DNA of 64,000 nt from positions 83,523 to 147,522 of the forward strand of contig CANTFL010001005.1 of assembly GCA_947650285.1 (NCBI GenBank), written 5' to 3'. The position numbers and the translations under genes are program-made. Within the stretch, counting starts at the first letter, position 1. Each line of letters opens with the position of its first letter. This DNA comes from Hyaloperonospora brassicae. Its lineage: Eukaryota; Oomycota; Peronosporomycetes; Peronosporales; Peronosporaceae. The notes under the pieces were generated by a model. It was given only the letters and a program-made list of their open reading frames with translations, made no database searches and was not told where the DNA came from. This document shows positions 30,647-40,784 of the stretch, in pieces.

Positions 30647-31627
30647 CTACATCTTCATCTCGTTCTCGGCGAGCTCCAGCTCTTGATTCTCAAAGATCGA
30701 CGTCACGCGCATGACGACCGACCACGTGATGGCTTGGCCCGGGGCCATCTTCGTCAGACGCGGCAGCAACCCCTTCCACAGCGCAGCAACCCCTTCTTCC
30801 CTCGAAATGACCTTGAGCGCGTCGAAAAAGCCCTTGTACTTGGGCTCTTGCCCAGCCACCGTCTCTTGCGCCATCAGCCGCGTCTTGAGCACGTCCATGG
30901 GCGTGTTCATCATGGGCCCCAGCGATCCTGCAATGAGACCGTTGATAAACGTCGCGTACGTCGGCAGCGTCTTGCCGTCGCCGTCCTGTTTGTCCCACAC
31001 GTTGTGGTTCAGCCAGGCAAACGCCATAAAGTTGAACGCCTGGTTGCTGCCTTGTCGGGCCATGGTCGGCGTATTGCCCTTCCAGAGCGCCTGAAGGCCT
31101 TCGTGTCGGACCACGTGCCGCGTACAGTCAATCGGTCCGCGAAAGCGACCGACGCCCACTTCCTTCTGCATGCGCGTCTTGATCACTTCAAACGGTGTGA
31201 CAATCACAACCGACTCGATGCACCCCGCGAGGAGTCCCGCAGTAAAGTTCATTGTGCAAGTCATCGGCCGGTCCTTCCCGCCCGCCAGCTGCTCCTTGAA
31301 CCACGCAAACGAGCCAAACCGCAGCGCGTACTTGAGCACCATGTTCGTCACAAAAGGCGACAGTCCCTTGTACAGCGCGCGCCCGCCTTCCGTCCGGTAG
31401 ATCGTCTGCCCACAGTGCACCATCCCCTTGTACCGGCCCGCGCGGTCGAGCTGCAGCCGCGTCTTCGTCACGTCCAGCGGCTGCAAGATACAGGCTTCGG
31501 CGACGCCCCCGGCCATGCCCGCCAGCATCTTCACGTGCACGGGCACGTGGCGGTTCTTAATCTCGGCGCCCATGGCGTCTTTCATTGCACTGGTGGCCAG
31601 CAGCACGCGGTCTTCGCGTGGCGGCAT
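30647..31627 (-). CDS. SFC1: Mitochondrial carrier, succinate/fumarate type (SFC1-like)
   Basis: This is a six-helix inner-membrane carrier of the SLC25 family. I start at the ATG at 31627 (MPPREDRVLLATSAM), 326 residues; the frame is open further upstream but that part is unrelated to the family. The three repeat signatures are P-L-D-V-T-K-T-R (about 52), P-F-E-V-I-K-T-R (about 147) and P-M-D-V-L-K-T-R (about 245). Diagnostic for the succinate-fumarate subgroup are EACILQPLDVTKTRLQLDR with GRYKGMVHCGQTIYRTEG, LKYALRFGSFAWF, the WKGNTPTMARQGSNQAFNFM segment, and the end LLPRLTKMAPGQAITWSVVM. These match plant and fungal Sfc1-type carriers from memory. Exchange of cytosolic succinate for mitochondrial fumarate links the glyoxylate cycle to the TCA cycle. 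A tricarboxylate carrier is the main alternative. Confidence 0.88.
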   Translation of the reverse strand: MPPREDRVLLATSAMKDAMGAEIKNRHVPVHVKMLAGMAGGVAEACILQPLDVTKTRLQLDRAGRYKGMVHCGQTIYRTEGGRALYKGLSPFVTNMVLKYALRFGSFAWFKEQLAGGKDRPMTCTMNFTAGLLAGCIESVVIVTPFEVIKTRMQKEVGVGRFRGPIDCTRHVVRHEGLQALWKGNTPTMARQGSNQAFNFMAFAWLNHNVWDKQDGDGKTLPTYATFINGLIAGSLGPMMNTPMDVLKTRLMAQETVAGQEPKYKGFFDALKVISREEGVAALWKGLLPRLTKMAPGQAITWSVVMRVTSIFENQELELAENEMKM

Positions 31628-33432
31628 GACCAGCAATTGGGTTGGGTTCGTACTTGCTACGGCTACGCAGCGGCGGTAGTGAGTAGTGTATCGGGTGCTG
31701 TGATTGCTGTTGCTGCGGTGAACCGAAGTGGATTGGGCAGCAGTGACTGCTGTGGCCCTCGGGGCGACGAGTGGAACACTCGGATGGGATCGCGAGACAA
31801 TTGGCAACTGCCGCTCGCGTCGAAAACGAAAAGTGTATGTGCATGTGCATGTGTATGTGCGTGAAGTAGCAGCAATCGCCGCCGCCGCAGTCCTTTCTGG
31901 ACACGCGACGAAGCGGCGTGGCACAGCGACTTGTGGCGGCAGCTGGCCAATCGTCGCGTCACGTTGGCGAGAAGGGGGAAGGGTAGGTGGTTGAAGTGCA
32001 CAGACGAGCCGGCGTCACGCCGGACTCGGAAACCAAATTGACGGTTGGTGACGGGCGCGTCGTATTGGGAGTTCCCGAGGTTTTGCTTTTTTTACACCGA
32101 CTGGACGCACGCGTCACAAAGCAGAGTCGATGCGACTTTTTTGCGCTTGTGCTCCTTCTTGATAGTGATTTTTCGCTCGCAGTGACTGCTACTACACTGG
32201 ATGTACTCAGGGCAAAGAAAAAAAAAGCGCTCTTTTGTCGGGCGTCAAAAGTAAGGCATCGGTGGTGATGGTACTGGCATTGGTGATGGGGTTTGTCGTC
32301 GTTTATGCAATGCAATGATGTTGAGGGGTGACGTCGATGCTGCTGCATTGGGTGAATAAGAGAAGAGCGGGCGAGGGGGTCGAGGTCGTTCCATCATCTT
32401 GCGACGGTCGACAAAGTCCAGCAGCAGCTGCACTGTTGTTCGGATCGGCGGTAGTTCACGTAGATGGGCATACGTAGGGGTGAGTAACAGGTAGCACGGC
32501 GGCACGTGGTGACCTTATCTTGCGTTCCTTTTCTCGCTCTGGATTTCCTTCGGATACGTGAGGGCTGACGGCGCCTTGTCACGAACTGCGATCAGGGAGT
32601 CCTCGACGTCCCAGGAACGTTTTCGAGGGGTAATATCGTGACTTTAACTGACCATGTGGGCGAAAAGCAGTTGAAGTACCGAGTACGATGTCTTCAGATC
32701 ATCCGATTGTCGATCGAGCAGACACGTATGTCGTTCTCTATGGCGACTACGATTGTTGAAATCGCTCAACGCGTGTCTACAGTAACAAGCGAAGACGTGA
32801 AACGAGGCTGCCATCGCTGCATTCACGTATGGTGCAGCCTCGAGCGCGTTTTCCTTTGGACGTTCGGTAGAGCATGCGATTTGTTGTCACGTATGGTGCA
32901 GCAGACGTTTTGTATCGATACCCGCTGTGTGGTCTGCTAACTATGGACAATCAATCACGTGTCAGTATTGCACGAACGGATCGATAAGTTGTTATCAGAT
33001 GCGTCGTCAATCAGGCGGTAGGATCACATGTGGCCATGAACGTGATCTGCATTTCTGGCCGCAGTTTGCGACGATTCGAGCACTGAAACGAATCTGAACT
33101 GTACTGGTGCGAAGTAGAGCGAGACGCAATGAATGCTACGTGAAGTGTGGACGGTACATGGAGCAAGCGGAGACCTGATTGCCTGAGAAGTGAGCTAGAA
33201 TCAGACCTGATAAATGAAAGCCGTCCGCGCGGTACAGTCGGGTCCGCTTGTTGCAAATCATCGTACTTATCGTGTGCAAAAAGGCGTTGGTATCAGTGCA
33301 CGTTGGCCACTAAAGGTACGTCAAAAGAGTCAGCAGAGGATACTGACAAAGCTTTCGCTCGTCGTTACTTATCTCCTGCTGCCCGGGGTTTCGTTCGGTC
33401 TGCATACCCCGTCGACGATCGTCACCGCCGCC
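31628..33432. other. Intergenic, no supported gene
   Basis: The left part is the carrier promoter (CCAAT at 31947-31951, plus strand, about 320 bp upstream). A minus frame near 32310-32505 contains RTTVQLLLDFVDRRKMMERP, which looks like protein, but no continuation or start could be established. The remainder (32600-33430) has only short frames. Confidence 0.4.
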
Positions 33433-34176
33433 TCAGTTGAACTCTTGTGCGTACTTTTGCTTGGCCTGTTTTTCCATCTCGAGGTCAACGCGACCAGTCG
33501 TCGGGTCCGTACCCAGCGGACGTCGAAATAATAAAATGTGCGGCTCTGGTCTGTAGGACATCGCACAAAACAACACAACAATCAATCAACTGAATGGATT
33601 GGTGCAATGCTATCTGTGCAATCAAATCAATCAACTGAATGTATCGGTGCAAACTGTTTGCAAGTGGCGCTCGAGCAACGACATCATCGATCCATTGACC
33701 ACCAATCTCCCCTCCTTGTCGACAAAAGCCTCATACAACCAGAGGAGGAGGAGGTATGGAAAGAGCCGTATCGTAAACGCAATAGCGACACGTACTTGTG
33801 AATAGCATAGTGCACCCAGCCGCGGCTCTGCTGGACGCCCAATTGACGCCACTCTGTCTCGGTCAGCAAACGATCGGGTAACTGCCGCTGCATCTCCTTG
33901 GGCAAGATCACGTGTCTATGGGACGTTGACAGAATTGGACCACAAAAAAACAGCGTGTTTAAAACAAATTTGGTAGCACACGCCACTCGAAGCAGGAGCT
34001 TGTCCAGACGCATCGAGTAGTGAATAAAACATTGTTTTTTTCACTTCTTCTTTTGTCTGTCAGCTGTAAACAGCGCCAAGACAACCAGAACGATCGACAC
34101 ACACGTACCTGTACTCGTGGGTGTCGTCCACGTACTTCTCCGAGTACTCGATGCGTGACGACAGGTCGTGCGTCAT
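33433..34176 (-). CDS. CKS1: CKS1, cyclin-dependent kinase regulatory subunit (3 exons)
   Basis: CKS proteins bind CDKs and phosphothreonine sites to promote multisite phosphorylation in the cell cycle. Exons are 34176-34109, 33915-33796 and 33550-33433; introns are GTACGT...CATAG (193 bp) and GTACGT...TACAG (245 bp). All phases fit and give 101 residues. The whole family pattern is visible: SSRIEYSEKYVDDTHEYRHV across the first junction, ILPKEMQRQLPD, then ETEWRQLGVQQSRGWVHYAI, and HKPEPHILLFRRPLG across the second. The phosphate-binding residues (Arg of YxxEYRHV, Ser and Trp of SRGW, Arg of EWR) are kept. A tail of 24 residues, TDPTTGRVDLEMEKQAKQKY..., extends past the core as in yeast Cks1. 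A CCAAT box (plus ATTGG 34248-34252) lies 72 bp upstream. Confidence 0.96.
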
Positions 34177-34625
34177 GATGAGGAGGACCACCACCCGAGA
34201 TCGCACGCAGCTCTTCTTCGGATGGAGGCACTGACTGCCGTAGTGTGATTGGCGGAGCGTGATTCGTACTTCAGCAGGTACATACGGTACGAGCTAATAT
34301 CAGGACGCCTCCCCGCTGGTGAAACGTGCCAGCGCGACAAGCAATGAATAAAACAAACACGGGCAGGAGGATGATTAAAACAGCTGACAGTGGCCAAATG
34401 TTTGCACTTGATCCAAACTCGACACGCAATCATCGTCACAGAGCGACACTACAAGTAGACTGCTGACGATGACCAATCACATGTCCCGACTTGACGCAGC
34501 GATTCCGACTAGCAGTGCCCTTATCGCACCACCTTCCACAGACCGATATCGAAACAGTTCGTCACCAACGCTGTCCTGTTGACCTGTGCCGAGCACTTTT
34601 TCCTTTCCAGCGCCCCAGCAGCAGC
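34177..34625 (-). promoter_or_regulatory. Intergenic: CKS1 promoter and AsnRS 3' region
   Basis: CCAAT motifs occur at 34248-34252 (minus orientation) and 34473-34477 (plus orientation). No gene is seen. Confidence 0.4.
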
Positions 34626-36114
34626 TCAGAAAGAGGCATTGCCCGGCCATCGTGGAAACGGAATCACGTCACGGATGTTCTCAATGCCAGTCACGTAACG
34701 AATGAGACGCTCGAAGCCGAGACCGAAACCAGCGTGCGGGACCGAGCCGTACTTGCGCAGGTCCAAGTACCACTTGTAGTCTTCCGGGTTGGCACCCGAC
34801 TCGCGCATGCGAGCCTCCAGCACGTCCAGACGCTCTTCACGGGCCGACCCACCAATGATCTCGCCGACATTGGGCACCAGCACGTCCGCGGCAGCAACCG
34901 TCTTGCCATCGTCGTTCAGACGCATGTAAAAGCTCTTGAACTCTTTCGGGTAGTCATAAATCACCACGGGCTTCTTGTACACGACTTCCGTCAAGTAGCG
35001 TTCGTGCTCCGAGCCAAAATCAGTTCCCCAGACAGGTTTGACCGAGAACTTGCCCTTTTCCAAGTGCTCGGGCTTCAGAAGCAGCTCCACGGCGTCCGTG
35101 TACGAGATGCGCACAAACGGCGACTCGACCGTCGCCGTCAGTCGCTCCAGCAGCCCCTTCTCAACGTTCTTGTTAAAAAACGCGAGGTCTTCGGCGCAAT
35201 GGTCCAGTGCGTACTGCACGCAGTGTTTGAGGTAGTCTTCCGCCAAGTCCATGTCGTCTTGCAAGTCGGCGAACGCAATCTCGGGCTCAATCATCCAAAA
35301 CTCGGCCAAGTGACGAGACGTGTTCGAGTTCTCGGCACGGAACGTCGGGCCAAACGTGTACACGTCCGAGAGCGCGCAGCTGTGCGTCTCGACGTTCAAT
35401 TGACCCGACACACTGAGGTACGCCGGCCGGTCGAAAAAGTCCTTGCCGTAGTCAATCGTCTTGTCCTTCGTGACCGGCAGCTGCCCGTCTGGGTGCTGAC
35501 TCAGCAGCGTCGTCACGCTAAACATCTCACCGGCGCCTTCGCAGTCCGACTCGGTGATGATCGGCGTATGGACGTACAAAAAGCCGCGCTGGTTGAAAAA
35601 CTCGTGCGTGGCGAACGCCAGCGCGTGGCGCACGCGCATCGCTGCCCCGTGAATGTTGGAGCGCGGCCGCAAGTGCGCGTGCGCCCGAAGGTGCTCGAGC
35701 GTGTGGCGTTTCTTGCTCATGGGGTACGTGGCGCTGTCGGGAATGCCGCCGTACACTGTCACGTCGAGCGCCTTGAGCTCCACCTCTTGTCCCTTGGCCG
35801 GCGACTTGACGACAGTGCCCTTGACTCGGAAACTCGCGCCCACTCCGCCCGACGCCAGCGCGTCGGCAAAGCCTGTTGTCTCGTCCCTGTGGATCACGCA
35901 CTGGACGCCGGCGCAGCACGAGCCGTCGTTGAGCTCGAGGAACGCAAAGGCGCCGGCCCCGGCCTCGCGCAGCGTCTTGGCCCAGCCCTGGACCGTGACG
36001 GTCGTGCCCTCGAGCGCGAGGCCGCGGCCCAGGAGCTCCTTGACGCGCAGGCGGTGGCGGCGGAAGAGCGTGGGCGCGGCCGACGTGGGGGGCGCGGGCG
36101 ACGACGGCGTCCAT
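34626..36114 (-). CDS. NARS: Asparaginyl-tRNA synthetase, class II (start unresolved, possible frameshift)
   Basis: AsnRS charges tRNA-Asn. The main frame ends at 34626 and carries an OB-fold tRNA-binding part (TTVTVQGWAKTLREAGAGAF, FLELNDGSCCAGVQCVI), then class II motif 1 (AFATHEFFNQRGFLYVHTP), the AsnRS segment TESDCEGAGEMFSV, motif 2 (FGPTFRAENSNTSRHLAEFW), and motif 3 (GFGLGFERLIRYVTGIENIR) ending PFPRWPGNASF. The type is bacterial/organellar rather than cytosolic-archaeal. The frame has no in-frame ATG before Met at 35897, which would delete half the OB fold; it is open up to a TAG near 36256. The nearest ATG (36114) is one base out of frame: loss of one base in the six-base G/C homopolymer at 36087-36092 would join them. 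A non-ATG start or an upstream exon is the alternative. GC here is unusually high. Confidence 0.9.
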
Positions 36115-36599
36115 GAGGGAGTGGCGCCACGGGCCGAAGCGGAGCGTCGTGGGGGGATGGGGAGAGAAGACGCGCGCGGCGGCGTCGGGTGGATACGGTG
36201 TGGCCGACGGAGCTGCTCAGGTGGCGGGTGGACACGAGCGCGTCCGAGTGGCTGCTATGGGGATGTGGCCTGGAGGGGAATGTGACCTGAATGTGCGCGT
36301 GGGACACTGCTGACGAGGGGTGGAGCCTGGCAACTGGAGTGAAGCTAGAGCTGTAGGTTGGACTGGAGAGAGTGGCACGAGCAGGTCTAGGTGCGTCGCC
36401 CTAGGTTCTTCTCGGTCGACTGCCGCCACGTGGTGTGTGACCACTATACCGACGCGGAGGATATGTACCCCTCTCCTATTGCCTTAGCACATGCCGTGTG
36501 TATACACAATGGGAGAGGGTACACTTTGTTGAGGGTCTCTATCTACCCCCACGTGATTTTAGCCCTCCTCTCTCGTGTCCATGGCACTAAAAGTCCCCT
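36115..36599. promoter_or_regulatory. Divergent intergenic region of AsnRS and ALG14
   Basis: The 5' ends of two divergent genes lie here. A nearly palindromic GTGTATACACAAT stands at about 36497. There is no supported gene, although an upstream exon of AsnRS could be hidden in this stretch. Confidence 0.35.
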
Positions 36600-37684
36600 A
36601 TGGAGGAGCTAAAACCAGGGCTCGGGTTTAGCCTCGCACTGCTCCTACTGCTCGTCCTTCTTGTCCGCGTCTGGCTCGTAGTCGTTCCACTGCGCTTTAA
36701 AGTGCCCATTTCCACCTACTCGCAGTCGAATGGCTGGTACAACGCACTGAGGTGCAAGAACTCGCCCCGAGACGTCCGAGTGATGGCAGTGCTTGGGTCA
36801 GGAGGCCACACGACGGAGCTGCTGAAACTCATGAAGAGACTGAACCGCGACGTGTATACGTATATCACGTTTGTACTGGCCGAGACGGACAGAACGAGTA
36901 AAAAAAGGACGCAGTTGGATTATGACTTTCGAGAGGCGACGGACGCGTTTGTTGTGATTCCGCGGAGTCGAGAGGTGCGCAACGTGTTTTATTGCGTTGA
37001 ACATCGACATTTGATGCAAATGGACTGAATAGGAAGGACACAATGGTGTTTCGATCCGTTGACTGACCGCATTGATGTTTGTTTGTGCGTTTGTTTGTTT
37101 GTTTGTTTGTTCGTTCGTTTCGACGGTCATACGGCTGTTTGTTTGTGTGCCTGGATGTGCGTTTTGTATGTTTGTTTGAATGGATGGGCGTTTGTTTGTT
37201 TGAACGAATCAATGCGGATGTAACGATGGGTGTTCCTTCAGGTGGGACAGTCGTGGTCGTCCTCTGTGTGGACGACTTTGTTATCCTTGTACTCGTGTCT
37301 GCGATTGGTCTACAATCGTCATCCACAGCTCGTGCTCTGCAATGGACCTGGTGCGCTTGCAGGAGTCCTATTCGTCGTCTGACAAACACAGTATGGAACG
37401 GCGTTTGATGTGTTTCGGTGCAAATGTTTGTGTTTGTTTCGTACTGCTGCTGCTGTGTGCTTCCTCTAGGGACGTGTATCCCCATCTGTGCAGCAGTTCT
37501 GCTCTTCCGAGTCCTCGGCGTCGAACCCGACTCCAAGATCATCTTCTGTGAGAGCTTTGCTCGTGTCCAGCACTTGTCGCTCACGGGCAAACTGCTGTAC
37601 TACGTCGCGGACGAGTTTGTTGTCCAGTGGCCGCAGTTGCAGACAAAGTACCCGCGCACAAAGCACTTGGGCGTCATTTGCTAG
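36600..37684 (+). CDS. ALG14: ALG14, membrane anchor of UDP-GlcNAc transferase (3 exons)
   Basis: ALG14 anchors ALG13 to the ER and together they add the second GlcNAc to dolichol-PP-GlcNAc in N-glycan assembly. Exons are 36600-36974, 37242-37350 and 37470-37684, introns GTGCGC...TTCAG and GTGCGC...CTCTAG, product 232 residues. A membrane helix covers about residues 9-31 (FSLALLLLLVLLVRVWLVVV). Family motifs: VMAVLGSGGHTTELLKLMKR, VIPRSREVGQSW across junction 1, LVLCNGPGTCIPICAAVLLF across junction 2, then KIIFCESFARVQHLSLTGKL and YYVADEFVVQWPQL. The length matches ALG14 (about 215-240). Intron 1 is loaded with GTTT repeats. This gene and DAD1 act in the same pathway at opposite ends. Confidence 0.95.
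37079..37205 (+). repeat. GTTT-rich microsatellite in ALG14 intron 1
   Basis: Interrupted runs of GTTT and GTTC tetramers fill this part of the 267-bp intron. The repeat is not exonic because both splice junctions and the spliced frame fit without it. Confidence 0.85.
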
Positions 37685-37930
37685 CGACATGGGGAGAAGC
37701 AGATAAAAACAGGACAAGCCGAGAGCTGTCACCTGGCAGAGGCTCAGTCGGACGCCACTGTGCCTCACAGACACTGACAGCAGCGGAATGAAGCAGTGGA
37801 GTTAAGTTACAGCTCCGCTTAGCACAACATGTCCAGCATCGCCTCTTCGTTCACGACTGTGTATCACGCACAGTGAATAAAACGTGCTGAGTTTCATTTG
37901 ACTCGTGACGTAATCGATTGCAGCAAAAGA

Positions 37931-37977
<47 letters not shown>

Positions 37978-38226
37978 CGACTCGCACATGTGTACCACGC
38001 AACCAATCAATTGATCCGTTCGTTTGTTTGTTTGTTTGGTTGTTTGTTTGTTTGTTTGTTTGTTTGTTTGTTTGGCTTTCCACGCCGTAAGATCGTGACT
38101 AGCTGTCTCTCCTATGCCCACTCGCACACACAATACGTCTCGTCTGACTGTCGAGCTCAGCCGTCGATCCGGCTGTGTCTGCCTATTTAATTGACTGCCA
38201 CAGTCCCTTTCCCTCCTCAGCTCGTC
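37685..38226. other. Intergenic between ALG14 and the amidase gene, rich in microsatellites
   Basis: The region contains a (GA)n run at 37936-37970 and an interrupted (GTTT)n run at 38021-38074. A CCAAT box at 38003-38007 lies 220 bp before the amidase ATG. No gene is seen. Confidence 0.5.
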
Positions 38227-38505
38227 ATGCTCACGTCCAACGCTCGCAATGGGTCGTCCACGACGGGCTCCGTAACTGTCGGCGTGTCGACTTTCACGAC
38301 CGCACCTGGTGCTATTGACCGCGTACGTGGCGACGTCGTCCCTCCCCTCGTGTGTTTTATTCGCTCTCTCTCTCTCTCTCTCTCGCTCTCTCTCTCTCTT
38401 TTCGCCACCAGTCAATCCATTGCGTTTCGATTCTTGTCCCACGTTGCAAAGAATCGCTAAGTATCTATTTCTCTGACTCTCTGTCTCTTTTGCGGTTATT
38501 GGTAT

Positions 38506-38537
<32 letters not shown>

Positions 38538-39771
38538 GGTTGTGGTTGTGGTTGTTGTGGTTTGGCCTCATGTAGACAGTGACAGTCGCTGCAACGCAAA
38601 TGAGCTGTGGGAACCCCGAGGAGAATATCAAAAAGGCCGAGTCGCTCGTACGGATTGCCAGTTCTCGGGGAGCGCAAGTGATTCTGCTCCAAGAGCTCTT
38701 TCAGTTCTCGTACTTTCCGATTGAGCTCAATGCCGGCAATTTCCTGCTGGCCACGACGCTCGAAGAGTCGGCGCTCGTGCAGGGAATGGCATTGCTGGCG
38801 AAAGAACTGCATGTGGTGATCCCCATTAGCTTTTTCGAGCGGTACCGGAACTCGTACTACAACTCGTGCGCAGTGATCGACGCTGATGGAAGTGTGCTGG
38901 GTGTTGCACGCAAGAGCCACATTGGCGGTACGTTGGGGCAAAACGCATCGTCAGGAGGACCTCTGACTTGCCTGTTTGTGGTCTCACTTGAACTCGCGGG
39001 TCAACTGGTGTTCACATGGTCGGGTGTATGTATCCCTCTTTGTGTGGGTGGCCAGATCGACTCGGGTACAATGAGAAATACTACTTTACGCCATCGGACG
39101 ACTCGTACAAAGTGTGGAACACGGTACGATGACAAAGAGAGAATGAGAGCGAGAAGCTGGAAGGGCATGTTGTGGGTCGTGTGTACTGAGGACGTATATT
39201 TTGTTGCATAATGCTTCTGTTGACGGGTGCGTCTTGCAGCGCTACGGACAGATTGGAGTAGCAATTGGGTCGGACCAATGGTATCCAGAGGTCGCTCGCA
39301 GCTTAGTTGTGCAGGGCGCCGAGCTGTTGCTGTACCCGAGTGCAATGGGCAGCAACCAGTACGATATCAACTTTGATCCGCGTGACCAATGGCAACGGGT
39401 GATGCAGGGCCATGCAGCAGCCAACATGGTCCCGGTGATTTGCTCCAACCGCGTGGGCGCAGAAGTCGTCGATGGCATCCGAGTCACGTTTGTCGGGTCC
39501 TCGTTCATCACGGGCCAAACGGGCGAAATGGTACGTGCACTGGTGGCTGTCTCTGATTTCGGCAATGCCAATGACCTCACATGTCGGAACATCTGCTGTT
39601 GCAATGTCTTGTCATTGGTAGCTCAAGATCGCGGATCGGGAATCGGAAGGAGTGCTCGTGGAAAGCTTTGACCTCGAGAAGCTCCATGTTCGACGGGCGA
39701 GTTGGGGCCTCGTTCGAGACCGCCGACCGAATTTGTATGGACTCCTCGTCACTCGTGATGGGTCCAAGTAA
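38227..39771 (+). CDS. N-carbamoylputrescine amidase-like protein lacking the catalytic Cys (5 exons)
   Basis: The fold is the carbon-nitrogen hydrolase (nitrilase) superfamily, closest to plant-type N-carbamoylputrescine amidase, which makes putrescine in the agmatine route of polyamine synthesis. Exons are 38227-38322, 38576-38927, 39056-39123, 39240-39530 and 39622-39771; all introns are GT-AG, all phases close, and the product is 318 residues. Motifs: TVTVAATQMSCGNPEENIKK, catalytic Glu72 in ILLQELFQFSYF, catalytic Lys145 in ARKSHIGDRLGYNEKYYF, then RYGQIGVAIGSDQWYPEVAR. In active members that last motif is (I)-C-W-D-Q-W-(F)-P-E; here Gly182-Ser183 replace Cys-Trp. The rest (LVVQGAELLLYPSAMGS, QWQRVMQGHAAANMVPVICSNRVG, GSSFITGQTGEM) is normal. 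With two of three catalytic residues kept and no stops, it looks like an intact pseudoenzyme rather than a decaying gene. Confidence 0.9.
38505..38560 (+). repeat. (TTG)n microsatellite in amidase intron 1
   Basis: A run of TTG/TGG triplets lies just upstream of the exon 2 acceptor (TGTAG, 38571-38575). A (TC)n run at about 38363-38398 lies in the same intron. Both are intronic. Confidence 0.9.
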
Positions 39772-40313
39772 CATTTTCGGCAGTGCAGAGCTATCGAGCA
39801 AAGGCGATTCTTGGCAGCACGGAAACGCACAATTGCAACACAGCCGATGGACCTCCTCGCCTTAAAAGCCATGCCCACGTGCCGACGTCGTCCACAACTT
39901 GTCCGACAGATAGAGACAGCCACAAGCCAAGCAACGAGGTCGCGAGGCTGGGTCTTCTAAGCCTAAAGTTACCTGCTTTTGTATGGTTCTGTTTGCACGC
40001 ATGTTGAATTCAGGTGCATTGATACCCTCTTGCGCGAATAAGTAAAAGAGTGAGACCGAAAGAGAGAGAGCAACTGGAACGCGCTTACCGATCGAGTCAT
40101 CGCCAGTAAAACTCAAAACCAGGAAACGAAAAAACGCCAAAACCCACAAAAGCAAATCGCACTCAGTCGCCCCACTGCGCGCCCAAACGTCGTATGAACC
40201 CATTTTCGACATGCACCGGCTTCCATTCGAGCGGCCGCAAATAGCAAACGGGCTGCTGTTTTCGAGTGTGGGCCACACGTCACGCCTCAAGACGTCGCCT
40301 CGCCTCGCCTGGG
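39772..40313. other. Convergent intergenic space
   Basis: A 142-codon minus frame (39862-40290) starts 24 bp after the uS15m stop. It has one hydrophobic stretch (LLLWVLAFFRFLVLSF) and an embedded intron-like piece (GTAAGC). I cannot support it as a gene; it is probably 3' untranslated sequence. Confidence 0.4.
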
Positions 40314-40784
40314 CTACGTAAACCGAAGACCTAATGCCGCCACCACGGCGCGGAACTTGTGCAAATCGTTGCGGCGCAAGTACTTGAGCAGCTTCCGCCG
40401 CTTCTCGACCATTGCAATCAGTCCGCGACGCGAGTGGTGGTCCTTCTTGTGCTCCTGCGCATGCGACGTGCTGCGCAAAATCTTTTGCGTGAGCACCGCA
40501 ATCTGCACTTCACTTGAGCCCGTGTCGCCAGGAAAGCGCTGGAACGTCTCAATGGCCGTCGCGACCTGCGCTTTGTTCAGTTCGTGCTGCGAGGCATTGC
40601 GAAGGCTGAGCACGGCCTTGAGGTGCGCGACCGCCGCCTTGTCGTCGTCGCTCTGAGGCGTGAGGTGGTCCAGTTGGACGCCAAAGCGGTAGCTCTGGTC
40701 GGCCGAGATGCGCGGAGGGGCAATGTACGACACGGACCGAGTGTGGGCACACGCGGAGCGAGCGAGGCGAGTGAGCGCGAACAT
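40314..40784 (-). CDS. MRPS15: Mitochondrial small ribosomal subunit protein uS15m
   Basis: uS15 binds the central domain of small-subunit rRNA. The 156-residue product has an N-terminal segment rich in Arg, Ser and Ala and free of acidic residues (MFALTRLARSACAHTRSVSY), a mitochondrial presequence, followed by an extension and the uS15 domain at about 75-156. The signature is complete: FQRFPGDTGSSEVQIAVLTQ, then HAQEHKKDHHSRRGLIAMVE, KRRKLLKYLRRNDLHKF and the terminal LGLRFT. The bacterial protein has 89 residues, so the extra N-terminal part is organelle-specific. There is no intron. A CCAAT box in minus orientation (plus ATTGG 40903-40907) lies 119 bp upstream. Confidence 0.96.
   Translation of the reverse strand: MFALTRLARSACAHTRSVSYIAPPRISADQSYRFGVQLDHLTPQSDDDKAAVAHLKAVLSLRNASQHELNKAQVATAIETFQRFPGDTGSSEVQIAVLTQKILRSTSHAQEHKKDHHSRRGLIAMVEKRRKLLKYLRRNDLHKFRAVVAALGLRFT

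Noticed and set aside
30578..31864. 428-codon plus-strand open frame
   Set aside because: Antisense shadow of the SFC1-type carrier; high-GC codon bias keeps the opposite strand open. No family motif.
34491..36116. 541-codon plus-strand open frame
   Set aside because: Antisense to asparaginyl-tRNA synthetase; Arg/Val-rich composition without domain.
38465..38941. Minus-strand frame with a polyglutamine run
   Set aside because: The Gln run is the (TTG)n microsatellite in amidase intron 1 read on the wrong strand; the rest is antisense to exon 2.
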